Origin: Chitinophaga pinensis
Lineage (GTDB): Bacteria > Bacteroidota > Bacteroidia > M30B66
Direction of reading: 5' to 3'
DNA length: 64,000 nt
Assembly: GCA_945883545.1 (NCBI GenBank)
Contig: CAMCXT010000010.1
Location: 1-64,000, forward strand
Shown: in pieces, positions 7,637 to 17,122 of the stretch
How positions within the stretch are numbered: the first letter of the stretch is position 1
Layout: each line of letters starts with the position of its first letter
Notes under the pieces: model-generated
Databases searched by the model: none
Told to the model about the DNA's origin: nothing
What the model saw: the letters and a program-made list of their open reading frames with translations, nothing else
Translations under genes and position numbers: made by a program

Positions 7637-9010
7637 ATGAATCAGAATACAACCATTGCAGCTTTGGCTACAAATCCCGGGATGGCTGCAATTGCAGTGA
7701 TTCGAATTAGCGGACCAACAGCATTTGAAGTTTTAGGTAAAGTGTTTCAACCTTACGGTGGGAAAAAGCTTGAAACGGCTGAAGGGTACACAATTCTGTT
7801 CGGAAAAATGCTGGACAATGGTCGAAAAATCGATGAAGTTTTGGTGAGCATATTTCGAGGCCCTCACTCCTATACTGGTGAAGACACATTGGAAATTTCT
7901 TGTCATGGATCGGTTTACGTCCAGCAGGAATTGCTTCAATTGCTTTATCGGAATGGATCAGAACCAGCCAAAGCCGGCGAGTTTACCTTGCGGGCATTTA
8001 TGAATGGTAAATTAGATTTAAGTCAGGCGGAGGCTGTGGCAGACTTGATTTCTGCCGGAAACCAAACTGCTCATGCGCTTGCGATGCAACAGCTTCGTGG
8101 AGGATTTGGCGATGAAATCAGAAAACTGAGAACAGAACTGCTCAATTTCCTGGCCTTGATCGAATTAGAATTGGACTTTAGTACGGAGGATGTTGAGTTT
8201 GCAGACCGTGGTTTATTGGAAATTTTGGTGAAGCATATTCGCGGAGTTGTAAATCGTTTGAAAGACAGTTATGCGATGGGCAATGTGCTCAAAAACGGCA
8301 TTCCTGTTACGATTGCTGGTAAGCCCAATGCAGGGAAATCGACCTTGCTAAATGCCCTTCTCAATGAAGAGCGCGCCATAGTGAGCGATATTGCTGGAAC
8401 CACAAGAGATACAATTGAAGATGTTTTGGTGTTGGATGGAATGGCATTCAGATTTATCGATACAGCTGGATTGAGAAAAACCGATGATATAGTAGAGAAT
8501 ATTGGAATCGAAAGGAGTTTTAAGAGTATTCGTGAAGCTTCAATAGTCTTGTATCTTTTTGATTACGAAAGCTTTGAAAAGGGAGAAGTAAACCATCAGT
8601 TTAAGCAAATTCAGGACGAAGCGAACGCCCATACTTTGGTTATTCCGGTAATGAACAAAGCTGATAAACTGGATTCGATTCCAGAAAATCTACCAAAAAA
8701 CACATTGGTATTGAGTGCGTTAAACAAAACAGGACTGAACGATCTGACCAATCACTTGGTGCAATACGCTCACTATGGAAAGCCCGATGGGAAAGAAGTT
8801 GTTGTAACCAATGCGAGACATTATCACGCTCTGAACCAGTCGTCGCTCTGTCTTGATCAAGTGCTCAGGGGATTGGAATTGAGATTGCCCGGCGATTTGC
8901 TTTCAGCCGACATTCGAGATGCTTTGGATGCTTTGTCGGAAATCACAGGGGAAGTCACCAACGAAGAGGTTCTTGGAACTATCTTCGGGAAATTTTGTAT
9001 CGGAAAATAA
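7637..9010 (+). CDS. mnmE: tRNA uridine-5-carboxymethylaminomethyl GTPase MnmE
   Basis: With MnmG it modifies U34 of certain tRNAs. The 457-residue protein is full length: N-terminal folate-binding domain (IAALATNPGMAAIAVIRISG), helical region, inserted G domain with P-loop GKPNAGKST (about residues 228-236), switch II DTAGLR, and NKAD specificity motif, and the C-terminal FCIGK with the catalytic Cys. It belongs to the DUF1599/DoxX unit by spacing. The partner gene mnmG is not in the window. Confidence 0.97.
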   Translation: MNQNTTIAALATNPGMAAIAVIRISGPTAFEVLGKVFQPYGGKKLETAEGYTILFGKMLDNGRKIDEVLVSIFRGPHSYTGEDTLEISCHGSVYVQQELLQLLYRNGSEPAKAGEFTLRAFMNGKLDLSQAEAVADLISAGNQTAHALAMQQLRGGFGDEIRKLRTELLNFLALIELELDFSTEDVEFADRGLLEILVKHIRGVVNRLKDSYAMGNVLKNGIPVTIAGKPNAGKSTLLNALLNEERAIVSDIAGTTRDTIEDVLVLDGMAFRFIDTAGLRKTDDIVENIGIERSFKSIREASIVLYLFDYESFEKGEVNHQFKQIQDEANAHTLVIPVMNKADKLDSIPENLPKNTLVLSALNKTGLNDLTNHLVQYAHYGKPDGKEVVVTNARHYHALNQSSLCLDQVLRGLELRLPGDLLSADIRDALDALSEITGEVTNEEVLGTIFGKFCIGK

Positions 9011-9047
9011 TCACAACATTTCTTCATTTAGATTCTCAAATCTTATT

Positions 9048-10073
9048 ATGCGCCACTTAATCGTTTTATTCATTTCGTTGATTAGTCTCTCGTTATTCGG
9101 TCAGAACAATGATGTAACTAAGAGAATTGAGTATTCAGTTTATTCTTTAGAATTCCCCAAGGCGAAGGAGAAGTTGGATAATTTCATTCTCGCCAATCAA
9201 TTCGAGCAACTGTCATTCAAGGAAACGCGCGATCAAATCACCTATCTATTTAAAATAAAAGAAGTCGATATCTCGAAAATTGACTCTATGGTGAAAGTTC
9301 TAGGTTATGTAAACGCACGAAAAATCAATAATTCAAGCCAAACTTTAACGGCCGAAAATCTTGATATCGATTTAGAGCGATTGGAAAATAAACGTCAGTC
9401 GTACACAGATTTGTTGGCCAAATTAGATTCAAGTGTGTCTAAAGAGCAATACATCATTTATTGGGAGAAACGCCGAGAAACAGAAGATCAAATTAGCAAC
9501 TTCAAGAAAGAAATTCTCAAATTGAAAGCGTCTTTTAAAGTTATAACAGTTGAAATTGAAATTAGAAATGATCCCACAGGGCCAACCAATAGAAAAGTTT
9601 CGTGGGTTCATATGCCAGGTTTGCAATATAGTGTTGCATTTGTTGAACAGCCTCTGAATGGAGTTTCATATGCAGAATATGAAGGTTATGCCCTAAAATA
9701 TCTATTCACAAAAGGAAAGAACTACTTCGCCTTAGGTGCTTACAAGGCTAGAAATAGCAATCCTTTAGATTCAACTTCGATCGATGAAATTTTCAATTTT
9801 ACCTATGGTGAAGATTTTTACAGCCGCAAGTTTGGCAGAGGGAATCGACATTTTTTCAATCCGTATATAGGTTACCAATTGGGATTTAGCTTGGCTTACA
9901 ACAAAACTGAATCGAATGTTTTTCCATTCCTCTCTCCTGCATTTGGAATTGAATGGTGGAAAAACAAGTACTTTTTGTTAGACACTACTGCCGACTATTA
10001 TTTACCAGCCAATGCGATAAATCGTAATCTAAGGGCATGGAGAATTTCTGCATCCTTAAACTTTGTGTTTTAA
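9048..10073 (+). CDS. Exported DUF4349-like protein with C-terminal outer-membrane-like domain
   Basis: The 341-residue protein has a signal peptide (about residues 1-19, ending SLFGQ). Residues 25-165 look like DUF4349: an N-terminal alpha/beta part with TKRIEYSVYSLEFPKAKEKL, then a coiled-coil (about 100-160) with LDIDLERLENKRQSYTDLL. The C-terminal about 150 residues are rich in aromatic residues with alternating strands (GYQLGFSLAYN, SPAFGIEWW) and end in NFVF, as in small beta-barrels. The joining of the two is uncommon as far as I know. The open frame extends back into mnmE, but the ATG here starts a clear signal peptide. It lies 37 bases after mnmE and may share its transcript. Confidence 0.75.
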   Translation: MRHLIVLFISLISLSLFGQNNDVTKRIEYSVYSLEFPKAKEKLDNFILANQFEQLSFKETRDQITYLFKIKEVDISKIDSMVKVLGYVNARKINNSSQTLTAENLDIDLERLENKRQSYTDLLAKLDSSVSKEQYIIYWEKRRETEDQISNFKKEILKLKASFKVITVEIEIRNDPTGPTNRKVSWVHMPGLQYSVAFVEQPLNGVSYAEYEGYALKYLFTKGKNYFALGAYKARNSNPLDSTSIDEIFNFTYGEDFYSRKFGRGNRHFFNPYIGYQLGFSLAYNKTESNVFPFLSPAFGIEWWKNKYFLLDTTADYYLPANAINRNLRAWRISASLNFVF

Positions 10074-10152
10074 ACTTCGTAAGCTTTTATCAAATGGACT
10101 TTCGAGTTCTGTTTTTTTTAGCTTGTTTTACAGTTCGATGAGCCAACCCAGC

Positions 10153-10782
10153 ATGAAACTAATTTCAACTTTCATACTTTCCTTGTTATTCTCTTTGTTT
10201 TCAATCACTTCCGATGGTCAATCCTTCAGAAAGGAATACAAAAGCTGGAAGAAAAACTACAAGAAAACATTCCGAATCGACAATAGTTCGCCGCTTGGTC
10301 GGGTTGGAACCTGGCGATTAAAGTTCTTCAAACCCAGATCGGTGTTCAAAATCACAGCGAATTTGGAGAAGATCGATAATGGTCCTGTTATTTCATTCCC
10401 AACTACTACCGGAAAAACAATGGATTATCAGCCGTATGCAAAAGCATTTTTCAATGTTTATTCTCAACCTTGTACTTTGATCGTTTACCGAAGTGCGAAA
10501 GCGATTACTCAAAAGACCTACGAGAACTTCCTTTTCGTTCCATTTAGAGATTATACTTCTGGTGATGAAAGTTTTGGTGGTGGCAGATACATCGACTTAA
10601 AAGTTTCTGACATAACCGATAATAAGGTTGTGATTGATTTTAATAGGGCCTACAATCCTTACTGCGCTTACAATACAGCGTATTCTTGCCCTGTTCCACC
10701 AGCCGAAAATTCACTTCCACTCGAGATTCGTGCTGGTGAGAAAACATTCAAAAGAAGAGGCCGAGCTGCTAAGGTCCAATAG
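10153..10782 (+). CDS. DUF1684 domain protein, exported
   Basis: A 209-residue protein with a signal peptide (about 1-23, ending TSDGQ). The conserved part runs from SPLGRVGTWRLKFF to the end, with SQPCTLIVYR, ENFLFVPFRDYTSGDESFGGGRYIDL and NPYCAYNTAYSCPVPPAEN, all typical of DUF1684 (the C-terminal Cys/Pro/Asn block is diagnostic). Function is not known. The frame is open upstream into the preceding gene; an ATG at 10138 is an alternative start. It converges on the YdcF-like gene, with only 2 bases between the stops. Confidence 0.85.
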   Translation: MKLISTFILSLLFSLFSITSDGQSFRKEYKSWKKNYKKTFRIDNSSPLGRVGTWRLKFFKPRSVFKITANLEKIDNGPVISFPTTTGKTMDYQPYAKAFFNVYSQPCTLIVYRSAKAITQKTYENFLFVPFRDYTSGDESFGGGRYIDLKVSDITDNKVVIDFNRAYNPYCAYNTAYSCPVPPAENSLPLEIRAGEKTFKRRGRAAKVQ

Positions 10783-10784
10783 AA

Positions 10785-11414
10785 TCAATATTTGAGGTAA
10801 TAATAGAATAGCTTCACGTATTCGTTATTTACCATCAATAGGCCGCTTTCGTTTTCCCACCAACGGTTTTCAGAGTACGATAAAGCTGGAGCACCACGGA
10901 GCACCAATTCGATTCCTGCTTCTTCAAACTGATCTCTGAAGGCATAATCAATTCGATTGGTGTGAAATCGATCACTTACCACAATGATACGTTTCAATTG
11001 TTTGATTTTGCAGTAGGCTAATATGGCATCACTTTCTTCTCTGGTGCTTGTACCTATGTGGATTGTTTCTATTAATTTTTCAGGCACACCCTCATCCAAA
11101 AGTTTCTTTTTACTCAAATCTGCTTCATCGATTTTTATGTTGAAAGCAGCAAACAAATCTGGGATATTTTCCCCTGTGCAAACGAATCGTTTCGCATAGC
11201 CTGATCGATAAATACGATGAACTTCTTTGGCTCGAGCTTCAGGATTGCCGCTCAACATGAACACTGCTTCGCAGGTCACCAATCCATCTTCATTGATTAA
11301 TCTGTTGCCCACAAATCGCATGAGCGGATGTCTGAAAATCCAAGTCGAGATTAAAATGATCAATAATACCGCACCAATTCGAGCGATTTTTTTGAGTGTA
11401 GTTTTTCCTTTCAC
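10785..11414 (-). CDS. YdcF/SanA-family (DUF218) membrane-anchored protein
   Basis: A 209-residue protein with one N-terminal membrane segment (about residues 10-27) and a DUF218 domain: VTCEAVFMLSGNPEARAKEV, YRSGYAKRFVCTGEN, STREESDAILAYCK, RIIVVSDRFHTNRIDYAFR. These are the conserved acidic/His loops of ElyC/SanA/YdcF proteins, which act in envelope maintenance by an unknown mechanism. The start is GTG; there is no ATG before residue 30, which would remove the anchor. A perfect TACGTTTG box at 11445-11452 (minus strand) supports this start with a leader of about 30 bases. Confidence 0.85.
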   Translation of the reverse strand: MKGKTTLKKIARIGAVLLIILISTWIFRHPLMRFVGNRLINEDGLVTCEAVFMLSGNPEARAKEVHRIYRSGYAKRFVCTGENIPDLFAAFNIKIDEADLSKKKLLDEGVPEKLIETIHIGTSTREESDAILAYCKIKQLKRIIVVSDRFHTNRIDYAFRDQFEEAGIELVLRGAPALSYSENRWWENESGLLMVNNEYVKLFYYYLKY

Positions 11415-11444
11415 GCAACGAACGTAATAAAAGTTTTAACAAGC

Positions 11445-11452
11445 CAAACGTA
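11445..11452 (-). promoter_or_regulatory. -7 box for the YdcF-like gene
   Basis: The minus strand reads TACGTTTG, matching TAnnTTTG, 30 bases before the GTG start at 11414. No clear -33 element was identified. Confidence 0.5.
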
Positions 11453-11616
11453 AAATCAAGGCAGCGAAGGATGTCGAACAATAGATTTGAAAGGTTCCCG
11501 TTTGGGAAAGGTCTTTTTGACTTATTAAAGATGAACGAATTATCAACTTTATTCGGTGCATTTAATGGTTTATCTGCTTGTATTTGGATGTTGATTTTGG
11601 GTTAATTTGCAATCGA

Positions 11617-12252
11617 ATGAAAACAACACTTCTCGGTTTAATTATATTGTTGTTGGTGGGTACCACATCGGTTGGATATGCACAAAACAATGAACCTAAA
11701 ATCATCCAATTTTCTGGAGTTGTTGTTAGCAGCGACAGTTTGCAACCAGTACCATACGTTGCCATCACACAGAAAGGCTCATACCGCGGAACCCTCAGCG
11801 ATTATTATGGATTCTTCTCGTTTGTTGCCCAGGAAGGCGATACTATAGAATTTTCTGCACTGGGTTTCGTCAAAGCGCAATATGTGATTCCTAACAACCT
11901 GGATGATTCTAGATATTCTATCATCCAAGTTTTAAATCAAGACACATTCTTGCTTCCAACAACGGTTGTTTACCCTTGGCCTACCAAAGAACAGATTTAT
12001 GAATATTTCTTAAAAGCACCAGTTCCAGATGATGATCTTGAACGTGCCAGAAAAAATCTAGCCCAAGAAAAAATGGCAGATTTGGCTATGCGCACGCCGA
12101 TGGATGCTAGCATGAACTACCGTTATTCAATGAATCAATACAATACCAAGCTTTACAATGCTGGTCAAATACCGATGAATAATTTGTTGAACCCAATTGC
12201 ATGGGCAAAATTTGTAGATGCTTGGAAAAAGGGAGATTTCAAAAGGAAATAA
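11617..12252 (+). CDS. Exported carboxypeptidase-regulatory-like domain protein
   Basis: A 211-residue protein with signal peptide (about 1-22, ending VGYAQ) and a carboxypeptidase-D regulatory-like domain (about 28-110): FSGVVVSSDSLQPVPYVAI, SDYYGFFSFVAQEGDTIEFS, LGFVKAQYVIP. The C-terminal half (PWPTKEQIYEYFLKAPVPDD and on) is conserved with small Bacteroidota exported proteins of unknown role. It precedes the TonB receptor at 12270 by 17 bases, so the two are probably an operon; a periplasmic or surface helper role is inference. The frame runs further back, but the ATG here starts a clear signal peptide. Confidence 0.8.
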   Translation: MKTTLLGLIILLLVGTTSVGYAQNNEPKIIQFSGVVVSSDSLQPVPYVAITQKGSYRGTLSDYYGFFSFVAQEGDTIEFSALGFVKAQYVIPNNLDDSRYSIIQVLNQDTFLLPTTVVYPWPTKEQIYEYFLKAPVPDDDLERARKNLAQEKMADLAMRTPMDASMNYRYSMNQYNTKLYNAGQIPMNNLLNPIAWAKFVDAWKKGDFKRK

Positions 12253-12269
12253 GTTCGCAGCTGTTGTAG

Positions 12270-14795
12270 ATGAAAATGAAAATTAGATCCGCCAGTTGTT
12301 TGTTTAATCTTATCGCTTCTGTGATTGTGTTGGTTTGTTCAACGTTAAACCTCCATTCTCAAGGTGTTATCAATGGCAAAGTAACTGGTCAACAAGGCAA
12401 TATTTTATCTGGGGTGATTGTATATCAGCTCAATAAAATGGGCAACAACACCACTTCCGATGTGGATGGTGAATTCACCTTGAAAGTTGCTTCCGACACG
12501 AACATCAAAATCATTACACAACTATCTGGATTCATTCCCGACACCACTGCAATCCGCCTGAAGAAAGACGAAACCAAGAACATTCGTATCTATCTTGAAT
12601 TGAAGATACAGGAACTTGGAACTGCAATAATTACCGACAATCGGGCCTTAGAAACTGGAATGGTTCCAATCGACCGAAGGATTATCACAACGATCACTGG
12701 TCCTGGCGGAGGTATCGAAATGACAATTAAGACTTTACCAGGTGTTTATTCGAACAATGAATTAAGTTCGCAATATTCAGTTCGTGGTGGAAATTACGAT
12801 GAGAATCTCGTTTACGTGAACGACGTTGAGATCTATCGTCCATTTTTGGTTCGCGCTGGGCAACAAGAAGGTCTCAGTTTTCCCAATCCCGATATGGTGG
12901 AAAGCCTCAGATTTTCGGCTGGTGGATTTGAAGCAAAGTATGGTGATAAGATGTCGTCGGTTTTAGACATTCGTTACAAGCGTCCGAAAGACTTCGGTGG
13001 TGCAGTTTCGGCATCTGTGCTTGGTGGAAACATCCAATTAGAAGGTGCTACCAAAGATTATCGATTGGCCGGAATGATTGGAGCGAGATACCGAACAACG
13101 CAGTATTTGCTCAATAGTTTGGATGTGAATGGCCAATATCGTCCCGCTTTCACAGATATTCAAGGCTTCCTCACCTACTCTATTACCGACAAGTTTGAGG
13201 TTGAAATGCTCTCCAATTATGCTGTAAACAACTACCGTGTATTTCCTGAAGACCAGAAAACAGAATTTGGTACGATCAATCAAGCACTTCAATTAAGGGT
13301 GTTTTTTGATGGTAAGGAGCAAAGTCGATTTGCCACTGGAATGGGTGCACTAACATTTAAATACCACCCGAATAAGCGCACAACATTAAAGTTGATCAGT
13401 TCAGCATTCAATTCATCAGAATCTGAAAAATCGGATGTTGAAGGCTTTTATTACATCGATGAACTTGAACGTGACCTTGGAAGCGAAGATTTTGGAGATG
13501 TGGCGTTCAATCGAGGTGTTGGTTCATATTTAAACTTCATTCGAAATCAACTCAATTATCGAGTTGCCAATATTGAGCACAAAGGGTTTCATGAATCTGA
13601 AAAACACTTCCTCAGTTGGGGCGTTCGTGGGCAACAAGAATTAATTGAAGATCAGCTCAAAGAATGGCAAATGATTGATTCTGCAGGCTTTTCTCTTCCA
13701 CTTTTTCCAGATGACTCGATTTTCCTCAAATCATACATCAAGAGCTCCACATCTTTAGAATCGTATCGTTTTCACGCCTATGTTCAAGATGAATATCGTT
13801 GGAAGTCAGACAGCGTCAGCTACACCATCACAGGTGGTATTCGAGCGAACCATTGGACATTAAACGGTCAAACATTGGTGAGCCCGAGGGCTGTTTTCTC
13901 GATGCGGCCGATGAAATGGAAACGTGATATTACCTTCCGCCTTGCGGCTGGACATTATGCACAACCACCATTTTACAGAGAACTTCGCGGGTTTAACGGA
14001 ACGGTGAATAAAGACTTAAAGGCCCAAGAAAGTTGGCATTTTATTACTGGCGCTGAGTTTACATTTAAATCTTGGGGAAGAGATTTCAGTTTTTATTCGG
14101 AAGCTTATTACAAGATTTTGAAAAACTTGGTTCCTTATGAAATCGACAATGTTAGAGTTCGCTACTACGCCGATAATCTGAGCGATGGTTATGCGATGGG
14201 CCTTGATATGAAGGTAAATGGCGAATTCGTAAAAGGTGTTCAGAGTTGGGCAAGTATGAGCATCATGCAAACCAGAGAAGATATTCGAAATGATTTCTAT
14301 TACGATTACTTCAATGCAGCAGGCGAAAAGATCACGAAGGGTATTGATTTGGATCCGATAGCAGATTCAGTGCGCATGGAGCCTGGATTTATTCCTCGTC
14401 CAACTGACCAACGCTTTAACTTCAGTTTGTTTTTTCAAGATTATCTTCCAAGAAACGAAAGTTTAAGCATGCAGATTACTTTGATTTATGGATCAAAATT
14501 GCCTTTAGGTCCTCCCGATTTCAACCGTTACCGAGATACCTTGAGAATGCCGCCATATCGAAGAGTGGATATTGGATTTACCAAGCATTTTATCTCCAAA
14601 GATCGCCCATACAAGAAGCAAAACTGGCTGAAAAATCTAAATGCTTTGAGTTTGTCGTTGGAAGTGTTTAACCTTTTGGGCGTGAACAATACAGTATCCT
14701 ACAACTGGATTAAAGACGTCACCAACAGGCAGTATGCTGTTCCAAATTACTTAACCAACAGGTTGCTAAACCTAAGACTTCAAGCCACATTTTAG
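12270..14795 (+). CDS. TonB-dependent receptor with carboxypeptidase-regulatory-like N-terminus
   Basis: An 841-residue outer membrane transporter. Signal peptide about 1-31; carboxypeptidase-regulatory-like domain about 32-115 (GVINGKVTGQQGNILSGVIV, SDVDGEFTLKVASD); plug about 125-235 (GGIEMTIKTLPGVYSNNELS, QYSVRGGNYDENLVYVNDVE, MVESLRFSAGGFEAKYGDKM); barrel to the terminal F. The SVRGGNYDENLVYVNDVEIY signature and the N-terminal domain place it in the large Bacteroidota-specific receptor group; no SusD partner follows, so a polysaccharide locus is not supported. Substrate unknown. The stop codon overlaps by 3 bases that of the convergent MFS gene. Confidence 0.93.
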   Translation: MKMKIRSASCLFNLIASVIVLVCSTLNLHSQGVINGKVTGQQGNILSGVIVYQLNKMGNNTTSDVDGEFTLKVASDTNIKIITQLSGFIPDTTAIRLKKDETKNIRIYLELKIQELGTAIITDNRALETGMVPIDRRIITTITGPGGGIEMTIKTLPGVYSNNELSSQYSVRGGNYDENLVYVNDVEIYRPFLVRAGQQEGLSFPNPDMVESLRFSAGGFEAKYGDKMSSVLDIRYKRPKDFGGAVSASVLGGNIQLEGATKDYRLAGMIGARYRTTQYLLNSLDVNGQYRPAFTDIQGFLTYSITDKFEVEMLSNYAVNNYRVFPEDQKTEFGTINQALQLRVFFDGKEQSRFATGMGALTFKYHPNKRTTLKLISSAFNSSESEKSDVEGFYYIDELERDLGSEDFGDVAFNRGVGSYLNFIRNQLNYRVANIEHKGFHESEKHFLSWGVRGQQELIEDQLKEWQMIDSAGFSLPLFPDDSIFLKSYIKSSTSLESYRFHAYVQDEYRWKSDSVSYTITGGIRANHWTLNGQTLVSPRAVFSMRPMKWKRDITFRLAAGHYAQPPFYRELRGFNGTVNKDLKAQESWHFITGAEFTFKSWGRDFSFYSEAYYKILKNLVPYEIDNVRVRYYADNLSDGYAMGLDMKVNGEFVKGVQSWASMSIMQTREDIRNDFYYDYFNAAGEKITKGIDLDPIADSVRMEPGFIPRPTDQRFNFSLFFQDYLPRNESLSMQITLIYGSKLPLGPPDFNRYRDTLRMPPYRRVDIGFTKHFISKDRPYKKQNWLKNLNALSLSLEVFNLLGVNNTVSYNWIKDVTNRQYAVPNYLTNRLLNLRLQATF

Positions 14796-16117
14796 GCAAC
14801 TTTTTTTGCTGGCATCAATCGTTTTTCGGTTCTGATTTTCCAGAAGAAAACGATGGCGATGGCAAATACAATTCCGAGCATCACAACCGAAACTCGCATC
14901 GATCCAGTGATACTTTCGAGTAATCCGAAGATAAACGTCCCAGTTACAACCGCCAATTTTTCAGTTACATCGTAAAAACTGAAATAGGATGTGTTGTCTT
15001 GATTTGTAGGCAACAGTTTAGACCAAGAAGATCTTGCCAAGGCTTGCACTGCGCCCATTACGAGTCCAACCACGGCTGCAAGAACCATAAACTGACCAGC
15101 TGAATGCACGAACCAAGCGCCGAGGCAGATACCAATCCAAATCACAATATTGATTATCAGTGTATTGATATTTCCAATCCGTTCAGAAACACGGGCGAAA
15201 AATATGGCACCAATCACACCAACTAGCTGAATGATTAATATGGTTGGTATGAGTACTTCATCCTTTAATCCAAGTTCTTTTTTTCCAAAATTGGCTGCCA
15301 TATACATCACTGTTAACACAGCCATCATGGTGAAGAAAAAACCGCCCAAGTATAGCTTCATGGTTCTTTGTTGTTTAAAAAGATTCCAAGTTTTTTGGAG
15401 TTCTTGGTATCCGTTGATCAGTGGGTTTTTAACACTGGCTTTCTTGTTTAAGGTTGAAGGAAGTTTTCTGAAAGTGAAGTATGAGAAAAAAATCCACCAA
15501 GCACCAACTGTAAGAAAACTAATCCTTGCAGGCATCCCTTTTCCTTCGATACCAAAGAATTCGGGTTTTAATATCATCGCTAAATTGATCAGAAGCAATA
15601 CCACACCACCAATGTATCCCAAAGCAAAACCGCGGGCTGAAATTCTATCTTCCATTCCTTCTGGAGCGATATCTGGCAACCAGGCATTGTAAAAAACCAA
15701 TCCGCCTGAATATCCTATTCCTGCGAGTGTAAATGCTATAATGCCGAACTCGAGATTCCCTGGTGTGAAAAAATACAATGCTGCACAAGAAAGGGCTCCA
15801 AGAAAGGTGAAGAATTGCATGAATGCCTTACGTTTTCCTGTGAAATCGGCAATTGAACTAAGCAATGGAGAAAATAAGGCAACAATTAAAAATGAAGCTG
15901 AAACGGTCCAAGCATACAAGGATGTGTCGACCACTTGAAATCCGAAAAAAGAAACAATTCCGTTTGAATCGCCGCCAGCAACCGCTATGAAATAGGCAGG
16001 TAAAATTGCTGAGGTGATGCTGAGTTGGTAAACAGAATTGGCCCAATCATAAATGGTCCAAGCCCGAATTAACTCTTTGTTTCCCTTAAGTGGTGGAACT
16101 TGTAGATTATTTTTCAT
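14792..16117 (-). CDS. MFS transporter, UMF1/Atg22-like
   Basis: A 441-residue inner membrane protein with about 12 transmembrane helices. The N-terminus RAWTIYDWANSVYQLSITSA is the hallmark of UMF1 (unknown major facilitator 1, related to vacuolar Atg22 effluxers), and LLSSIADFTGKRKAFMQFF is the MFS loop 2-3 motif. A second-half copy of this loop is ARVSERIGNINTL. The conserved ALARSSWSKLLPTNQDNTSYF sequence before the last helices supports the family. Substrate unknown; amino acid export is suggested by the yeast relative only. It converges with the TonB receptor. Confidence 0.88.
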   Translation of the reverse strand: MKNNLQVPPLKGNKELIRAWTIYDWANSVYQLSITSAILPAYFIAVAGGDSNGIVSFFGFQVVDTSLYAWTVSASFLIVALFSPLLSSIADFTGKRKAFMQFFTFLGALSCAALYFFTPGNLEFGIIAFTLAGIGYSGGLVFYNAWLPDIAPEGMEDRISARGFALGYIGGVVLLLINLAMILKPEFFGIEGKGMPARISFLTVGAWWIFFSYFTFRKLPSTLNKKASVKNPLINGYQELQKTWNLFKQQRTMKLYLGGFFFTMMAVLTVMYMAANFGKKELGLKDEVLIPTILIIQLVGVIGAIFFARVSERIGNINTLIINIVIWIGICLGAWFVHSAGQFMVLAAVVGLVMGAVQALARSSWSKLLPTNQDNTSYFSFYDVTEKLAVVTGTFIFGLLESITGSMRVSVVMLGIVFAIAIVFFWKIRTEKRLMPAKKVA

Positions 16118-16176
16118 TCAGTAAATATTAAATTCTATAGAAAAGATTACTTTTCGCCAGAATAAAATCCAAACCT

Positions 16177-17049
16177 ATGAAAAGCCCGGAAGAAACCAAG
16201 GCCATTCTTGTTCCTATTGATTTTACTGAAATTACTCAGAATTCGATCAACCATGCGATTGAACTTGCAAAGCTATTTAAGAAGCCTATTCAATTGTTGC
16301 ATATTGTTTCAAAAGGAATTTTCGAAAGCGAATCGAAAGTTGAAATAGAGGAAGAAGAAGCGTTAGCGAAACTTTCGAATTTGGCTGAAGATATTTTCGA
16401 ACGATCTGGCATTGAAGCAACTTCGATGGTTCGTCGTGGAAATATTTTCGATGCCATTGGCGAAGTTGCTAAGGAACTTCCTGCAACCGTTGCGGTAATG
16501 GGAACGCATGGAGTTCACGGAATTCAAAGAATCGTAGGAAGCAATGCTATTCGTGTAATTTATTCGGCTGGCGATGTTCCATTTTTCGTGGTTCAACAAC
16601 GACCGGTTCCTGAAACTGGTTACAAAAAGGTGGTTTTACCTTTCTCATTTACTGTTGAGTCGCGTCAGAAATTGGCTTGGGCAATCCATTTGAACAAAAT
16701 TTTCAATTGTAAATTTCATTTGCTTATCGAGTCGGAAGAAGATGAATTCATCTCTCAGAAGATTAAAAACAATCAAGTTTTTGCTGAGAAATACCTCAAA
16801 GAGCACGACTGCAATTATGAGATTAGTTACGCTCCTGCAAAAACACCTTTTTACAAAGACATCATTCACCATTCAGTTTCGATAAATGCCGATCTCATTC
16901 TGTTAATGACGAAAGAGGAAAGCAATTGGACTGAATACTTCAGTGGCCCTGAAGAGCAAAATGTGATCGCCAATGAGGCACAAATTCCTGTGTTTTGTAT
17001 TAATCCGGTCGACAATATGCAGATTCTAGGTTCAGCGATGTTTCAGTAA
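16177..17049 (+). CDS. Universal stress protein, two UspA domains
   Basis: A 290-residue cytoplasmic protein. The first UspA domain (about 8-145) opens ILVPIDFTEITQNSINHAIEL and carries the ATP-binding G-2x-G-9x-G-S pattern in MGTHGVHGIQRIVGSNA. The second (about 150-285) is degenerate: KVVLPFSFTVESRQKLAWAI, then LILLMTKEE, without a clear nucleotide-binding glycine pattern. This half-active layout is common in Bacteroidota. It stands alone between the divergent MFS gene and udk. Confidence 0.9.
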   Translation: MKSPEETKAILVPIDFTEITQNSINHAIELAKLFKKPIQLLHIVSKGIFESESKVEIEEEEALAKLSNLAEDIFERSGIEATSMVRRGNIFDAIGEVAKELPATVAVMGTHGVHGIQRIVGSNAIRVIYSAGDVPFFVVQQRPVPETGYKKVVLPFSFTVESRQKLAWAIHLNKIFNCKFHLLIESEEDEFISQKIKNNQVFAEKYLKEHDCNYEISYAPAKTPFYKDIIHHSVSINADLILLMTKEESNWTEYFSGPEEQNVIANEAQIPVFCINPVDNMQILGSAMFQ

Positions 17050-17107
17050 AATTGCATTTAACTGATGTGTTATTGATTTTCCATAGGAAGGAATTAAAAC
17101 TCTTGGT

Positions 17108-17115
17108 TAATTTTG
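17108..17115 (+). promoter_or_regulatory. udk -7 box
   Basis: TAATTTTG matches TAnnTTTG and ends 7 bases before the udk ATG. With transcription starting about 4 bases after the box, the mRNA would have a leader of only about 4 bases. Confidence 0.55.
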
Positions 17116-17122
17116 CACCCTG

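Noticed and set aside
12270-14795. A SusC-type polysaccharide utilisation locus
   Set aside because: No SusD, glycoside hydrolase or sensor gene is adjacent; the receptor is of the general carboxypeptidase-regulatory-like type.
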